Made by a program: the position numbers and the translations under genes
The notes under the pieces: model-generated
Databases searched by the model: none
What the model was told of the DNA's origin: nothing
Seen by the model: the letters and a program-made list of their open reading frames with translations, nothing else
DNA from: Chionis minor
Lineage: Eukaryota; Chordata; Aves; Charadriiformes; Chionididae
Direction of reading: 5' to 3'
Assembly: GCA_013398295.1 (NCBI GenBank)
Contig: VZSF01001508.1
Span: 136,919 to 200,918 of the forward strand
Length of the DNA stretch: 64,000 nt
Shown here: piece after piece, positions 1-12,719 of the stretch
How positions within the stretch are numbered: the stretch's first letter is position 1
Layout: each line of letters opens with the position of its first letter

Positions 1-3000
1 ACAGCTTTTGTTAATACATTGCCTTCAAATATAGAGGGTGCCTAGGTGTAGATGAGCTGCCGTTGCAGACACATCATTATTTTTTGGGATATTTTGCCTT
101 TGGAGTACTGGATTTCAAGACTTTAATGTTGTACTAAGCCAGAAGGCTTATGCTAAGGAATGAAAATGCAGTCACCACAGTGGATATTCTTCAGGTAAAC
201 CTAATCTACAGCAGCAATCTCCTAATTCTGATATAATTAAAAACAGACAGACAGGAAGATAGAGAGAGAAAAATATTCTGACAAACAGATCTTTTGTTAA
301 TGACATGCACTGAGGGAAACATCAGAATAAACAGCTTTAAGCATGGTTAGGAGCTTAGATCGTATATTATTTCTTTCTGTTTATAACACAAAAGGAAGGG
401 CTTTTTCTGCCAAGCATGACTGATTGCTTGTGACGAGATTTGGAGGGCTGCCTTTAGAACAAATGGAGGTTTTTCTCTTCGGTGTTCCAGTGTGGGGGCC
501 TTAACTGGGCATCAGTGAAATGTGACACAAAGCTGCCTTGATCACAGCGCAGGCTTGTGAAGGAGAGTGAGACGAATAGTTTTGAGACAGAGCAGGGGAG
601 ACACTTCTGCACTAAGGGAAAAAAACACAAGCCATCCTGTGCTGTACACCAACTATTCCCTATGTGCCATAAAGCCCACCAGGAGCTGGAGTTGTTTGCG
701 TCAATGTGATGCCCAGTGACTCAGAGCATGTCTGCATGGAGGGGGCAGAGGGAGATGGGAGCCTGCTGCGAGGTGCAGGGTGTGAGCCATTTCTGGGCTA
801 AACCAGGTGAGCACAGCTCTGGTAGCGCATCTGGAGGTAGCACCTGGTCCTAAGAGGCACCCACAGAAACACAGACCAAGCAGAATTACTCCCCTGCTGT
901 AAAGATGGCGAGCTGGCACACAGATGGCAGTGGCCAAAAAAACCCAAACGGTGGCATGTGAAAAATTTATGGCCAAGCAGGGCCTTGAATGTGGATCTTC
1001 CAAGTCCCATGCAGGGGCTGCTGGAGGGGTGGGAGCAGGTGGCGGAAGCAGGGAGGGAGGACTGTCAGGAGAAGGGTGAATGTCTTGCAGAGACCTCAGG
1101 AGATGAAACAAAGTCAGCAGTTGGAAGGAACGGAGGACACACAGGCCAAAGCTATGCTGTACTTAATCTGCTTAGATGCTCCCTTTGCTGTGAGCCAGCA
1201 CACCAGGATATGTGAGACGCGCATGCTTCTACCCACCAGCCTCACGAATGCTTTTACGACCAAAATCAACTCCCCTAGGCAGACACAGTTGTCTAGAATA
1301 ATCAGACAATAGACAGGAAAGGAAAGATAAAGAAAAGAAAACAAGGTAAAGAAAGGAAATGAGAAAGCTCTTTGATCAATGCCTTCTATGGATAGGATTT
1401 ATTATTATTATTCTAATACCTTTTACCACAGCAGTGGGCCTTTCTCAGGCAGGAGATGCCAGCTGGGACAAAACAGATGCAAAGCTGGTTCACTTTACAA
1501 TGTGGACTCTCACCTAATAGGGCCTGAAGTCCAGCCATCAAATGCATTTCAATTAGAGTCTCAGGTTTGTCCCTAAAACATCAGGCAACTTCGTGATTCA
1601 GCCAGCTATGACCATCTTCCAGGTAAAGCCTTTTACTCTGGCTGTTGGTCTAAGCAGGCTGAGCCAGGACCTACTCCCTTCCCGTGGCTAATTAGTTGCT
1701 GGGAAGCAGATCTAGGGAGGGAAGTGCAAACACCTCAAGGTTTCTGCAGAATGGCTTTGGAAGAGGAGCACACCCACCCTTACCTCCCAAACTCCCTCTG
1801 GCACGGGGAGCATTTCCATGCTTTACTCTAGTAAGATGGGAAGCGAGGTTGAGTTTTCTCTCCAAAAGACCATGGCTGAGCATCGCCAGCTTTCTTGAGG
1901 TCTAAAGAATGTTATCGCTGAGGTGGATTCCTGGAAATGGAGAGTCAGATTTGTCCAGCACAAGTTATGTCATAGCAGGGGGAAGATTGTCACTAATACT
2001 ACTTCTGCTGGAGTCTGGTGGCAAGAGGGAGACCATTGCCTCAGCAATTTTCCAGCAAGCAGGAAAGAGATTGTCAGCTATACCAACACCAGGCATAAAG
2101 CAGCAGAGTCCAGCACGTAGGGAAACAGCAGCTGGGTTTCATGGGGTATAAGAGAGAAGAAGCATTTTTTTTTTCAGCAGGATTCAAGTGATCCTAAAGA
2201 ACAAAAGGGCAAGACCCTCGGGCAACAAGCTGGTGGGTGGCAGCAGCAATCTCAGCAAAAAAAAATTCTCATCAGCTGACCTTACCTTCCTGTCTGTATT
2301 ACCTTTCCTAGCTGAGTGTTGCCTTCCCATCAAATGAGGGCAGGGAAAGGAGGGAGGCAGAAGCAGCCAGGGCTTCAGACTGCACCTGACTCAGACCTTC
2401 TAGGCTAAGATGTCTCTGTTCCTTCTGGATAGAAAAGGATATTCTCATTTTGCACATGTTAATTTTAAATAGCTTTCCTTAAGTCATGGAGCAAACTCTG
2501 GCCACAGCTGAAGTAAGCAGTAGCTTCCACTTGCTTTTAATTGCACACTTTACCCATTATTATTAAGTAATACTATTAAGGGGAAACCTAAATACCCTGA
2601 CTGTGACAGGAGATATATTATCTTATATTGTCTGGTAAGTTTATGACTAGAGTTACAATAATATTAGGGCTAGGTGGATGAAATGGAAAAAAAGAAAAAG
2701 GATATATTCTTATTAGGAGCTAGCTAAGGAATGTCCTGCCTGAAAACAGTTTTTGCATAACTGAAAATTTGCCATGAGAAATTTCAAGTTTGACAACAAA
2801 TTCCAATTTTCCACTGAGAAAATGCAAATGACAGCTCTAGAGCTGCCCGCCTGGCAGGCGTTTGTCAACTTTGTTTTCTGTCTTCAGGGAGGCAGTGGAA
2901 TCAACAAGAGCCATTTTGACAGGCAGAAAGTCAGCAAGCCAAACAATAAAGTAATAAATTCTGTTTTAACTTTTCTAAAGACTGTATATATGTGGGAATC

Positions 3001-3199
3001 CTACATAGATTTTCACTTTTACAGAAAGAATTTGTATTTAATTCCTCCCTTCCAAGTCTTCTGCAAGCCAGAATTTCTCAAGTGACACTGGCTGCTGAGC
3101 CTGACCCACATTTTCAGAAGAGTTTTTGAGCTTCTACCTGAACACCAAAATAGCCAGCCAGCCACACCATGAAACAAAGTCATGCGAAATCATGAAACG
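1..3199. other. No gene recognised; AT-rich unique sequence
   Basis: I see no ORF with recognisable homology and no CR1 tail. Local features are a purine-rich simple stretch near 240-275 (cagacaga/gatagaga), an A/G-rich stretch at 1315-1365, a TTA run at 1398-1410 and a poly-T at about 2166-2175. The open frames around 700-1340 are short and overlap on both strands, as expected by chance in a locally GC-richer patch. The region could be intergenic or intronic; the sequence does not decide. Confidence 0.6.
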
Positions 3200-3490
3200 A
3201 TAGATTAATTTAGATCAGAAGGAACAAGTCTGGATCATCTTGTCCAACTCCCCACTCCAAACGGGACCAACTAGAAAATTAGATGAGGTTGCTCAGGACC
3301 TTATCTACCTGAGCTTTGCAAATCTGCCAGATTGCACAGTCCCTCTGCACCACTCTTGCAGTGCTCTCACCACACTTACGGCGAAAAATGTTCCTTATAT
3401 TAAATTGAAATTTTGGTTGCTGCAAATTGTGACCTTTGCTACTTGTCCTTTTGCTGTACACCCCCTTTAGAAGTAGCAGTAGTAGGCATG
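3200..3490 (-). mobile_element. Old CR1 3'-end fragment (minus strand)
   Basis: The minus-strand frame over 3279-3461 ends in DKVLSNLI followed by a stop. It contains KGHNLQQPKFQFNIRNIF. This lines up with the CR1 ORF2 C-terminus, where the family reads roughly [19 protein letters not shown] and ends LDGALSNLL. The better preserved copy ending at 25317 shows that same ending. Plus-strand sequence from about 3210 (agatcagaaggaac, then atcatcttgtccaactcccc) is the diverged complement of the CR1 3' untranslated region. The octamer tail is not clear. Homology fades near 3490-3530. It is an old, diverged copy; I am confident of the family but not of the exact ends. Confidence 0.7.
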
Positions 3491-4969
3491 AATTAGATCC
3501 TCTCAGCTTTACCTTCTCCAGGAGGTCACTCAGGCAAAATTGGAGGGGAAAACTACCCCAGCTATTCAGAAATAGGTGTAGAAATGAAACAAAAACCTCC
3601 CTTTTGGCTCAGAATGCTATTTTAGTCCAGGACACTGCCTAACCAAACATGGTTTGTGACGGTTGTTCCAGTTCAGCTAACCTTAACCTGTGTGTAATAT
3701 AACAGGGAGTCAAAAAGTAGCATAATTTATCAAGCCTATCATTCCCTGTTGGGTTAGCAGAGACTAATCACCATGACTCTTATGTTCTCTGCTCCTTAGT
3801 TTAAAGTATACTCGTTGCACATGGTGTAAGTCTATGAACTGTTAATCTCATGGTACATTTTTTTGGCCAAATCTGCACAAAACGACCATGGTGGTTTACT
3901 GGGGTTGAGCATGCCAGCCATTTCTCAGTAGACAACCATTGGTTTACCAGTGACTCCAGCAACAACATACAGGGAAGTGAAGCTAAAAAAAGGAAAAACA
4001 CAGGATTGTAAGAACTGTTGGCTGGATGTGAGGCTGATCAGAGCCAAAAAAGGTCTTTATAAGTGAAGAGGTTTGCAACATGAGAGTGATAACTGGCACA
4101 CAGGCAGTGAGGGGGAACGTCCTGAAAACAGAGTGGTCAGGGCCACTCTGGCCGTGCAACATACCATCTTGTCACACTTGCTCTTTCCCCCTTCCCTCTC
4201 CATCTCTTTATCTCCCCAAAGACATATTTAACCCAGGGTTTTCACAGGAGCACTGCCAGCAGAGGCCCCCAAAAGGACAAACCAAACCAGCACATCTCTG
4301 GAGTACCCTGAATACTCTCACATGGCTTTCTGCTATGCTGAACGAGAGAGCAATCCATTACTTAATCTTGCTGCCACTCCAAGATTGCTCCCTGCAGTAT
4401 ATTTTACAGTGCTTTGTCCAGGATGGTTTTAAAACATCCAAGTGATGAGACTTCTACCATTTTACTTGGGGGACCTATTTTACAGGCTAACAGACATCAC
4501 CATTAACACTATTTCTTGTCACACGCATCAGCAGCTCTCCCATAAATAATTGCTAACACTACAGCTATTCCACAGGCCCAGGGAAGGTGAAGGAATACAA
4601 ATAGTAGTCAATATTCATGTGAATAAAGGAATAAAAAGATAATGGAAATGTCTGGCTCCTCCAGGAACATATGGCATTTAGTTGGGTTATGGACACTTGA
4701 ATAAGTGACAGTGAGGTAACTGGTTACCTCTGCACTCATCCCTGAATAAATGTGAGGTAATCTGAGAGAGCTCAGGCACAGAGGGGAACCGGGCTGCTCA
4801 GACTGCCGAGTTCAGCTGTGCCAGGATATAGCAGAGTTGGCTGCAGACACCTCCGTTCCCCTGTAAGACCACCCCTAAGTGAATTACCTCACATGTATCA
4901 CGGGGTAAAAGTGTAATTAGGAGAGTTACTGCAGAGCAGCTTAGAATGTTCCCTTTTACTGCTATGACA
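3491..4969. other. No gene recognised
   Basis: This stretch holds only short chance frames. The longest (4080-4445, plus) has no recognisable motif. No repeat tail, RNA gene or regulatory element could be identified. Confidence 0.5.
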
Positions 4970-5270
4970 CCTAATGTCAATCTCTTCTCCCAAGTAACAA
5001 GTGATAGGACAAAAGGAAATGGCCTCAAGTTACACCAGGGGAGGTTTAGGTTGGATATTAGGAAAAACTTCTTCACAGAAAGGGTTGTAAAGCATTGGAC
5101 CAGGCTGCCCAGGGAGGTGGTGGAATCACCATCCCTGGCGGTATTTAAAAGACAGGTAGATGTGGTGTTGAAGGACATGGTTTAGGGGTGGTTTATCAGT
5201 GTTAGGTTTATGGTTGGACTCGATGATCTTGAAGGTCTCTTCCAACCCAAGTGATTATGTGATTCTGTGA
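4970..5270 (+). mobile_element. CR1 retrotransposon, 5'-truncated 3' end
   Basis: The plus-strand frame reads [16 protein letters not shown], then [20 protein letters not shown] and [16 protein letters not shown], ending VVLKDMV and a TAG stop at about 5183. This is the C-terminal end of CR1 ORF2. A short 3' UTR follows (gttaggtttatggttggact, gatgatcttgaaggtctctt) and ends in two degenerate octamers, ATTATGTG and ATTCTGTG, at about 5254-5270. The same tail type occurs at 18344 and 60156. The 5' end is truncated abruptly near 4970, which is normal for CR1 because reverse transcription usually stops early. The copy is well preserved in coding sense. Confidence 0.92.
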
Positions 5271-6049
5271 AATGGACATATGATGAAGTGAGTAATGTCT
5301 TATTTAATGTATCTTAGATTATTTTATTGAAAAGCTGTTTCCTGCTCTTCAAGTTCTTCTCCTTCTGCAGAGGTCAGCAGGTGACACGATGGGTGAAACC
5401 TTACTATCATGCACGCAGCCACGTCTAAAATGTTCTGCATAAATTAAAAAAAATCATCCCTCCTGGCCCCTGCTGGCTAATCAGCACCTTTGGTAAGCAG
5501 CAGTCTATTCTGCATGGCTACTAATCCAGCACTGATAATAGCTGTGACACCAGCAGATGCTTTTCAAAATTCCTTGCTGCAGTATTTCGCTCGATGTTCC
5601 CCTTTGGCAAGTAATTCAACGGTTTCACTGTAACATACTGGGCAATGCCACCTCCGTTTCCTTTGTTCCTTATTACATTTCCCATATATCTCAAGAAAAC
5701 CTGCTGAATATATCCTGCAGACAGCATTTCTCTTAGAATACAGCATCCCCCTGAAACAATTAGGAGGCAAGTGAGCACAGCACTGGTGATAATCTCATTG
5801 AATGACACGCACCACAACAGCTTTAAAGACAAGCTGATGATTCTTTCACAAAAAACAGCAGTGAGCTTTTTAGGGAGGATTCAGCAAATACAGAGCAGCC
5901 CATAGTCTCTGGCTTTAGAGAGAGGCCATCTGACCTCAGGAGCCTGTTCCCCCTTTTGATCAATGTGGAATGGTTCCTTAACTGTTTTTGTGTAATAGGA
6001 CCAGTATAGCTTAAGCAGTCCTGGAGCAATGCTTCCCCAGGGATCTTCT
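5271..6049. other. No gene recognised
   Basis: There is no recognisable coding or RNA feature. Two overlapping minus-strand frames at 5521-5832 have no family signature. The stretch separates a younger CR1 from an older one. Confidence 0.45.
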
Positions 6050-6495
6050 TCCACATCTTACTAGAAAGGAAGAAGCTTTCTTAACATCCAAACTTCACAA
6101 GTTTTCCTTCTCTAAAGTTCATCCTATTATGCAATGCCCCATAGTACTAAGCCTGCACAAAGTCTTTTCCTCTTGGGGTTTTCCTTGAATTTATTTGGAG
6201 GTGATTATCATATCTCAGTTGTTGCCTTGCCAAGATGTACATAGCTTACTCTTTTAATCTTTCTATATCAATGAAGCCTTCCTACTGCCTAATAATAATT
6301 GTGCCTCCTCTCTGAACTCTCTCCAGCTTTTCAGTATCTTTCCAGTGACATGGTGCACAGCACAGGAGGTGCCAGCTGCATTTGCAGCTGTGTAGAGAAG
6401 GTGCTTCGTTCATCTGCTCTGCTGTAGCACATCTTAAACTAAATTCCCCACCTGTTCTACTGCCTTTATTGCAACACTTCCAAGAGCCAAGGAAA
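6050..6495 (-). mobile_element. Ancient CR1-like fragment (post-RT region, minus strand)
   Basis: Read on the plus strand, the order is: tcttaacatccaaacttcac (complement of the 'rldirk..ff' region), a degraded 'tgtcctatcc'-like stretch, ggtgattatcatatctcag (complement of the '[10 protein letters not shown]' region), then ctctgaactctctccagctt and cagtatctttcc (complement of 'dxlxxLeriQrra'). That is the gene order of the CR1 ORF2 C-terminal half on the minus strand. No frame stays open. It may be the 3' part of the same old insertion whose RT core lies at 7845-8440. Identification rests on collinearity with remembered CR1 sequence, so the ends are approximate. Confidence 0.55.
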
Positions 6496-7844
6496 AACAA
6501 GTTTCAGTGCTGGAGAGCTGTCAAATGGGTGGGAAGTTCCTCTGGATATGTTACACCATGATTCCACCTAAGAACTAGTACTATACTTCTCAAGGAGCAC
6601 ATGCTGCCTATTTCTGGGAGGGTATTGACAACATCATACTGAATATAGATTAGCTGTTGCTTCTCTGCTTTGGTCAGACTTTCAGTGGCAGCACCACCAG
6701 AACCCCAGTCAACAATGAGAAGTCTCTGTGTAGAGAATAAACATGGTTTTGACTTTTTTAAAGCTGTACACCACATTAAGAAATCTTTTCTGATATACTT
6801 ATTTGCTACTTAATCCAATAAGAAATAAGTTTGTGATTCATACTTAAGTCAAAGCATTTAATTATCAAGCCAAATTCCTGAAAAGCCAAGCACGTGCCCA
6901 GTTTAGCATCAAAATGTGTTTGTTATTATAGGAAGAGCTGTCAAAAAGAACATACAAAAATGCATCATTAAACTTCTACCACTGTTTAGCAAGCATTTCT
7001 CTATTAGGGCTGAGAGAACAACAGATGTCTTTGGCTTCTGCAAGCATTGCCATCTATCAAGTAATTGGTCTGTCCAAGAAATGAATTGTCTGTCAATAAT
7101 TGCAGATCATATCAGAAAAAGAGAATCACAAACAGAAGTCATAGGCAAAATACAAAGAGAAGAGGAAAATGTGAGAATGACAAAGGAAAAATATGAAAAA
7201 AGCCTTCAGATTTATTAAGGTTTGAACATGCATAAAGGAGGAGAGAGAAGAAAATGTATGAAACCCGAGGTAAAAAGTTATTTTGCTGTCTCAGAAGCAG
7301 CACAGGCAATGTTTAAAGTTGGGTTCAGAGTTCTTCATCTTCACAGTGCTGAAACCACCAGAAGCAGATAGTTGCCACAACATGGGTAATATAATACTTT
7401 GCCTAATGACTGATTACACAGTGCTATAGTTCTAGTCAATAAACCAATTCTGCTGGGTCACTTTGCTTTCTTCAGGTTTTCTTTCAGACTGTTAACAAAC
7501 GGATAGCATTCATCACCTGAGACCTGTAATTAAAACTGGATACATTTCCAAAAGATACGTTCTCATACAACTTAGAATACCTGGCTTCTTGGAGGAATCA
7601 ATTATTTTTGCCTGTATTGTGAAGGGAATGAAATTAAATGGACAATGTGGCATCTTCTGGCCTTAAGATCCAGAACAGCTATTCTTTCTCAATATTTTTC
7701 CCCAAAATTTTCCAAGCACATCTAGTAGTTGCATTACTTGTTGTTTTTTGTTTTTTGTTTTTTTTTAAACAATAATTGTCTGCCCTCACACCTCACTTTT
7801 CTCTGAATATGTTTGTTTTTCCTTTTTATTCACCCCTACTAGGA
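6496..7844. other. No gene recognised; lies between two old minus-strand CR1 pieces
   Basis: The plus-strand frame at 6916-7218 is Lys/Glu-rich in its second half but matches no family I recognise. A T-rich tract (ttgttttttg repeats) occupies 7741-7767. If the two flanking CR1 pieces were once a single element, this segment would be a later insertion plus decayed CR1 sequence. Confidence 0.4.
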
Positions 7845-8440
7845 TTTGAACGCACACACACCCCCTTCCAATTCAGCATTGAATGTGAATTTCATTAATG
7901 CACTGTTTATTTTTCTTCCAGACCAATTAATGAGGGTGATAAATGAGACGGGATGTACCACCAATCCCTGTGGCACCCCAGTAGCTACCTCCCCCAAATT
8001 AAAACACTGCCATTTATCATTACCATTTGCTAATGTTCTTTCTGACAATTTGTAGACCCTGTGGCAGTACTCCTACTGAAGCCAATCTGAATTAATTATT
8101 CAAGTACATTCATGGGAGATGCAATATCAAATACTTTATGGAAAACCAAAATGCAGTATACTAACTGAATTTCCAGTAAGCACTACTGCTTTAATTCTTT
8201 TAAAACCTTTTATATCTGTTTATGAAGATTTATTCTTTTATTATTTGTACTTTAGTGGCGCCTGAAGGATCCAACTGGGCTGAGGACCCATTGTCATGTT
8301 TATTACTAAAATTTTATCCCCAGCTGTTTAGTGATTCTCTTTCCTCCTCCTATCTCTCATATTTGCTTCATTTCAACCCAAGGATAGAATTAAATTAATG
8401 GAACTGTAATTGCCAGGATCACTGACAATTCCCTTTTTAG
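7845..8440 (-). mobile_element. Ancient CR1 reverse-transcriptase core (minus strand)
   Basis: The minus-strand frame over 7839-8048 contains GVPQGLVVHPVSFITLINW. This matches the conserved CR1 RT block SGVPQGSVLGPxLFxxFIND. Downstream, FTFNAELEGGV stands where FADDTKLGGV is expected, so the catalytic aspartates are lost. Further upstream on the minus strand (about 8385-8430), DPGNY followed by a degraded stretch corresponds to the NPGNYRPVSL motif. Those three blocks are in the right order. An unrelated short repeat interrupts the element at about 8252-8300. The copy is clearly dead and old. Related LINE clades share these motifs, so the subfamily is uncertain. Confidence 0.75.
8252..8300. 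repeat. Short ancient dispersed repeat nested in old CR1
   Basis: The sequence gtggcgcctgaaggatcc followed by aactgggctgaggacccatt resembles an old interspersed repeat of sauropsid genomes containing 'ggccccattgtgctagg..ctgtacaaa'. A second partial copy is at 42210-42275. The assignment is from memory and weak. Its position inside the CR1 RT remnant would make it a younger insertion than that CR1. Confidence 0.3.
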
Positions 8441-9893
8441 GAAATCAGGTACATTTTCTATATTTTGCATAGTTGCTGCTTCCACTTTGTCTCTCTCAAA
8501 AAAACACTTTCTTATGAGTCATGTTTTCATGAAAACAGGCTCCTCTCTCTCTTTCTCTCTCATGCATCTGCTCCTGCTGTGCATTCCCCACTGGAGTCCG
8601 TATCACTGATAATCCTGTGCCTGAGAAGTCTTAGTAAGTTGCATGAAGATGACTGATGTCACACTTGGAGGATTAAGTGGGGAATGCCAGCAGGAGCACA
8701 TCATCTCTCAGGAAACTGAGACCCCATCTTGTCTGTGCCTGAAAATGCCAAAGACAGATTAAAAAAAAAAAAAGTCATGGTGCTTCCTGATACAAAAAAG
8801 AAAGCCTCTGAATGCCAGACTGAAAATATACTGGTTCAAAAGGCGAAGAAGAGCAACAGATATTTGAACAAGCCCAGTTATATCCTGAGCCCAAGGACAG
8901 ATGACCTGTGTGAACAGACCTCATATGCCAGCTTTGGTCTTTGGAAGAAACACAAGGGGGCACTTTGTAAATTTACAATTTCCTTACTTTGGGGAGATTT
9001 TAGTGTTTTATTTGTTTATTTGTTTGATTTTGGGGGTTTGGTGTTTGGTTTTTGGTGTTGTTTTCTCATTTTTCCTTTTAAATGAAGGAGACTAGCTTCT
9101 TCAGTCTTCCCTGTGTTCCCTTTTCTGGGACAAGAAGGTAGCAGTGTCTGACAGACCCCATTTTCCATTTCACCCAGGAGAGAGTGCACCCCAGACTGGA
9201 GAATATTTCAGGGAAACACTGCAGAATCTTCTCGTTGGTCAAACAACAGAGCTTGGAGGAAATATTTCCCCCTACCTCCTAAAACAACAGGATCTAACAG
9301 ACTAAACTAATCTTTCCCTCCTACTCATGCAACAGTAGTCTTCCCAGCACTGCTGAAAGTGTCCCATCCCACTGTTCATTTGTAAGGAAACCATTTCATG
9401 ATCTCAAGAAGTCACGGATCAGCTGTGCTCTGAATTTTTGTAAGATCCTTTATCTGTCATAGGACAAGGAACAAAGGTTTCCAATCCTACCATGTTCCTA
9501 CAGATGCTATGGAGCTGCTTCCTTAAACAAGGTACTTAGTGCTGTGATGGCCTGCTCCTTCACAGTGCTTGAGGAAACTTGGCTACTCAGCAGCATCTTG
9601 CCTGAGTTAGAGATCTGGGCTAGTGCTGGGGTGAGAACCAGGTCTCAACCGTAGACCATTCTGAGTCCTGGAATGGTCTGTTACTGACTTTTACTACTCC
9701 TCCCTTATAAAGGGAAATATTTAGTACCACTCTTTCAAATCATCTTCATTATAACCAGTAGCTGCCTTTGTTTTTCTCTCTGTTGAAAATTATGTGCAGG
9801 CCACTGGACAAAAGAGGTTATTTTAAGCTCTATACCCATAAGCAGGCTTGGGCTTCTGCATCTAAAACTGAGTTTTATACTACTCCATTTAAG
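8441..9893. other. No gene recognised; pyrimidine and G/T-rich simple tracts
   Basis: The stretch holds a C/T microsatellite-like tract at 8541-8562, a poly-A run at 8760-8773 and a long T/G-only tract at about 9005-9064 that includes a G5 run. Open frames at 8729-9095 run through this low-complexity sequence and are not credible genes. Confidence 0.5.
9005..9064 (+). repeat. T/G-rich low-complexity tract
   Basis: About 60 bases consist almost only of T and G (tttgtttatttgtttg, then gggggtttggtgtttgg). The G runs lie on the plus strand. The complementary A/C form of this kind of tract recurs at 12819, 45128 and 46863. Confidence 0.8.
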
Positions 9894-10052
9894 CGAAGTT
9901 GTGAATGTCCATCCCTAGAAATGTTCAAGGTCAGGCTGGTTGGGTGCTGAGACACGTGATCTAGTGAAAGGTGTGCTTGCCCACTGCTGGTGGGTTGAAC
10001 TCGATGATCTTCAAAGTCCCCTTTCAACCCAAACCAGTCTATGACTCTATGT
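9894..10052 (+). mobile_element. CR1 3'-end fragment
   Basis: The frame reads CECPSLEMFKVRLVGC before its stop, matching the CR1 C-terminal block ([13 protein letters not shown]). The 3' UTR follows: gatctagtgaaaggtg, then gttgaactcgatgatcttc, then ccctttcaacccaaaccag. The tail is two degenerate octamers (tctatgac, tctatg) ending near 10052. The 5' truncation is within the last 60 or so codons of ORF2. Divergence is moderate, greater than in the 25403 copy, which has a similar UTR. Confidence 0.88.
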
Positions 10053-12719
10053 TTCAGTTTAGTTTTGTTTGCTGTAGAGGGAACCAAAATAGGGACATCT
10101 GAGTGTGAGCTACAGTAGAGAAAAGCTCTTTTTCTCACCTAGACCATGCAGTTAGAGTAAACCCATTTCTTTTGATGTTGTAAGCAGACTGTTTACCCAG
10201 AGGGGTTCACAACTAGTTTCTGTCTGCTTCTCCCTCACCCTGGTATTATTCAGGAGTCAATAATTCAATTCAAAACAATGCAGTGACAATGAGGTGGAAT
10301 TGTTATAATGGTGTTTACTTGTTCTTAATGATAAGCTGTATCCCTGTCTCCCTGCTACAGATAGAAGCAGATGATAAAGAAGGGAGAAACTACACAGTAA
10401 TGCAGACAGTAAAATCAAAGAAGAGACACTCCTGTTGAGATGAAAGAGAGACTCCTGCTAGTTTCTGAAAATTCATAAATGTAGGATTTTTATTGCCACA
10501 GTTGAAGTCTTTCTGCCAACAAGGACCTAACTGTAAAACCAAAGAAAAAATACACAATTCAGAGCAGTTCAGAACCCTTTTCAATACAACCATTCTACTC
10601 CCTAAAGAAAGTTCTTGGCCAAAACAGGATAATTCTCTGCTTCCTGTTTCTTTTTTTCTCATTCCTTCCAGATTTTATTTTACCAAATAGGGCATTTTTT
10701 TCTTTTTTCCCCTCTGAGTCAGAGAAAATAACTGAAAAGAGAACGCACTTATGCTCCTTGCCTCAGGAGAGGAGGCAAAGAAGGAAATGGGCGGAAAATT
10801 GGTCTCTGCCGTTATTTACACAAGTCTTGAAGTTGTGCTAGTTTGAGCAGCTCAGCATGAAGCCAGCTGCATTGCAAGGGCCCAGGATGTCCTCATAGCC
10901 CACCATACACCTTCCTCCAAGGGTGTGAGGAGAGACAGAGTAGTACCAGTTTTAAATCTCTGCCTGACTATTTTGGTCAGCTCTCAAAAGACAATTTTAA
11001 AAGGATTTAGTGCAAGCCAGGATGTGCTTCTGCCTTTATATTTCTTTAAAAATGCTGCATTGATATTGTGTCTGTATGATGTAACAACGTTTTCTACGGT
11101 CAAAAAGGGAGCTTGCCGTCTCACAGACTTGTGGCCAACCATTGAGAGCACCATGACGGTCACTGTTGCTTCTCCAATTTCATGCTCTATTAATTGTTTG
11201 TCTGCAATTGCCACTATGCTCTATGTGCCTGTTTGGGTCTCAAAATCCTATCCTGAAGGAAGCAGCTATGTTTTTGAGGAGTTTTGTAAGGAGGGTAGGA
11301 CTACGAGAAACTGCCTGCATATGAGAGACTGTAGTGGGCAGCTGTGTTGTGGTTATTGCTTATGAAACATATAGCTCTCTGGGCTTGTGGCTCCAGTGAA
11401 GGTTGTTTGCTGGTTTCCCTGCAGGCTGCAAAGCAGCTGGTCTCACAATGTTTTTGCTAGGCTTCTGGGAAACTCTGGGAAGGAGCTGGTGGCCACCATC
11501 CCTGCAAGTGCCAGTGATGTAGGGGCTGAGGTTTTGGAGACAAAATAGTAAGATCTCCTTTGCAGCTTTCCCTAAATAGTCCTGATAATGCATTCTGGGC
11601 CAGGCAAATGTGAAGAGGTAATGCTATTGGGAAGATGATATATGTAAGAGAGTTCAAAACCATCAAGACTAGAAAGACATCTGGAAGGGAGGGAGCCTAC
11701 CCATGGGATTTCCAGCTGCCAATGCCGCACAGGAGGGCGCTCACGTGAGGGTTCTGAGGAGCATGGGGTTTCGGATGACACATCCTACCATTACAAGAAC
11801 TCTTCATCCTCAAGAGAATTGCAGGGCAAAAACTAGAAATCACCCAGTTGCAAACAAATGCACAATGGCATAGATAGATAGAGGAAAGCTAAAAGTAATT
11901 TTATGCATACATCTACCTTTATACTAGAAGTTTAGGGAGAAGGGAATATTTAGATTCAGATGAATATAAAGACATAAAAGACACATTGAAAATTTGATAG
12001 AAGGAGAAGCAGATGGACAATGTAATACCAATTTGGAAATTTAGACTGGAAAGACAAAATGGGCTCTATAGATGAAGAGATGGTACAATAGCCTAAAAGA
12101 AGCTTCAAGTCAAATCAGATTAACAATCAAGCAAACCCTGTCAACAAGTAATAGAAACTCTGTGAATCAAACTCCAGTCCCATGTAGGAAAGACACAGCA
12201 ATAAGGCTGCGTTATAGCCTGCCTGATGAAGATGGTGATAGAGATTGACACGCTTGATAGAGGGAGATCAAGGAAGGCAGGAATGAACAATAAAAGAAGA
12301 CTACAATTGGCCTCATATACTGGTCAAACTTTACTGTGGGGTGTGATGTGTGGACTGAACTTGCAGACACTGTCAGTTTCTGTTTTATGGAAGTACTAGA
12401 CAGGGAAATGAGAAGAGAAGAAGTCCTGACCAATGCACAGGACTTGGTGACCATCACAGAGCTGCTGGGAACAGTGGTGGTACTATATTTAAGTCCAGCA
12501 TCCCTATTCCTCCCACAAGAGCCAAGAGGCCCACTACTACAGTGTTGAATTTTAAAAACACTGAACGACACAAAAAAGAAGTGGTCTTGCTAAAAAGAAG
12601 ATAAAATGAGTGGCTGAAGTACAAAAATATTTTTTCAGACAGCAGTGAGGCTGTTCAAAGATACCATGCTGCATGATCAGAGCAATGGCGTACTACCTAT
12701 CAATAAATGTTTGAGAAAG
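10053..12719. other. No gene recognised
   Basis: Plus-strand frame 10925-11365 (146 codons) and minus-strand frame 12212-12571 (119 codons) show no domain, signal or periodic composition I can recognise. A C/T-rich patch lies near 10650-10720. Some sequence at 12200-12720 may be further decayed CR1 upstream of the next feature, but I could not align it. Confidence 0.45.

Noticed and set aside
701..1344. Overlapping 76-136 codon frames on both strands
   Set aside because: Proline/serine-rich translations of a locally GC-richer patch, with no domain, no splice logic and mutually overlapping frames.
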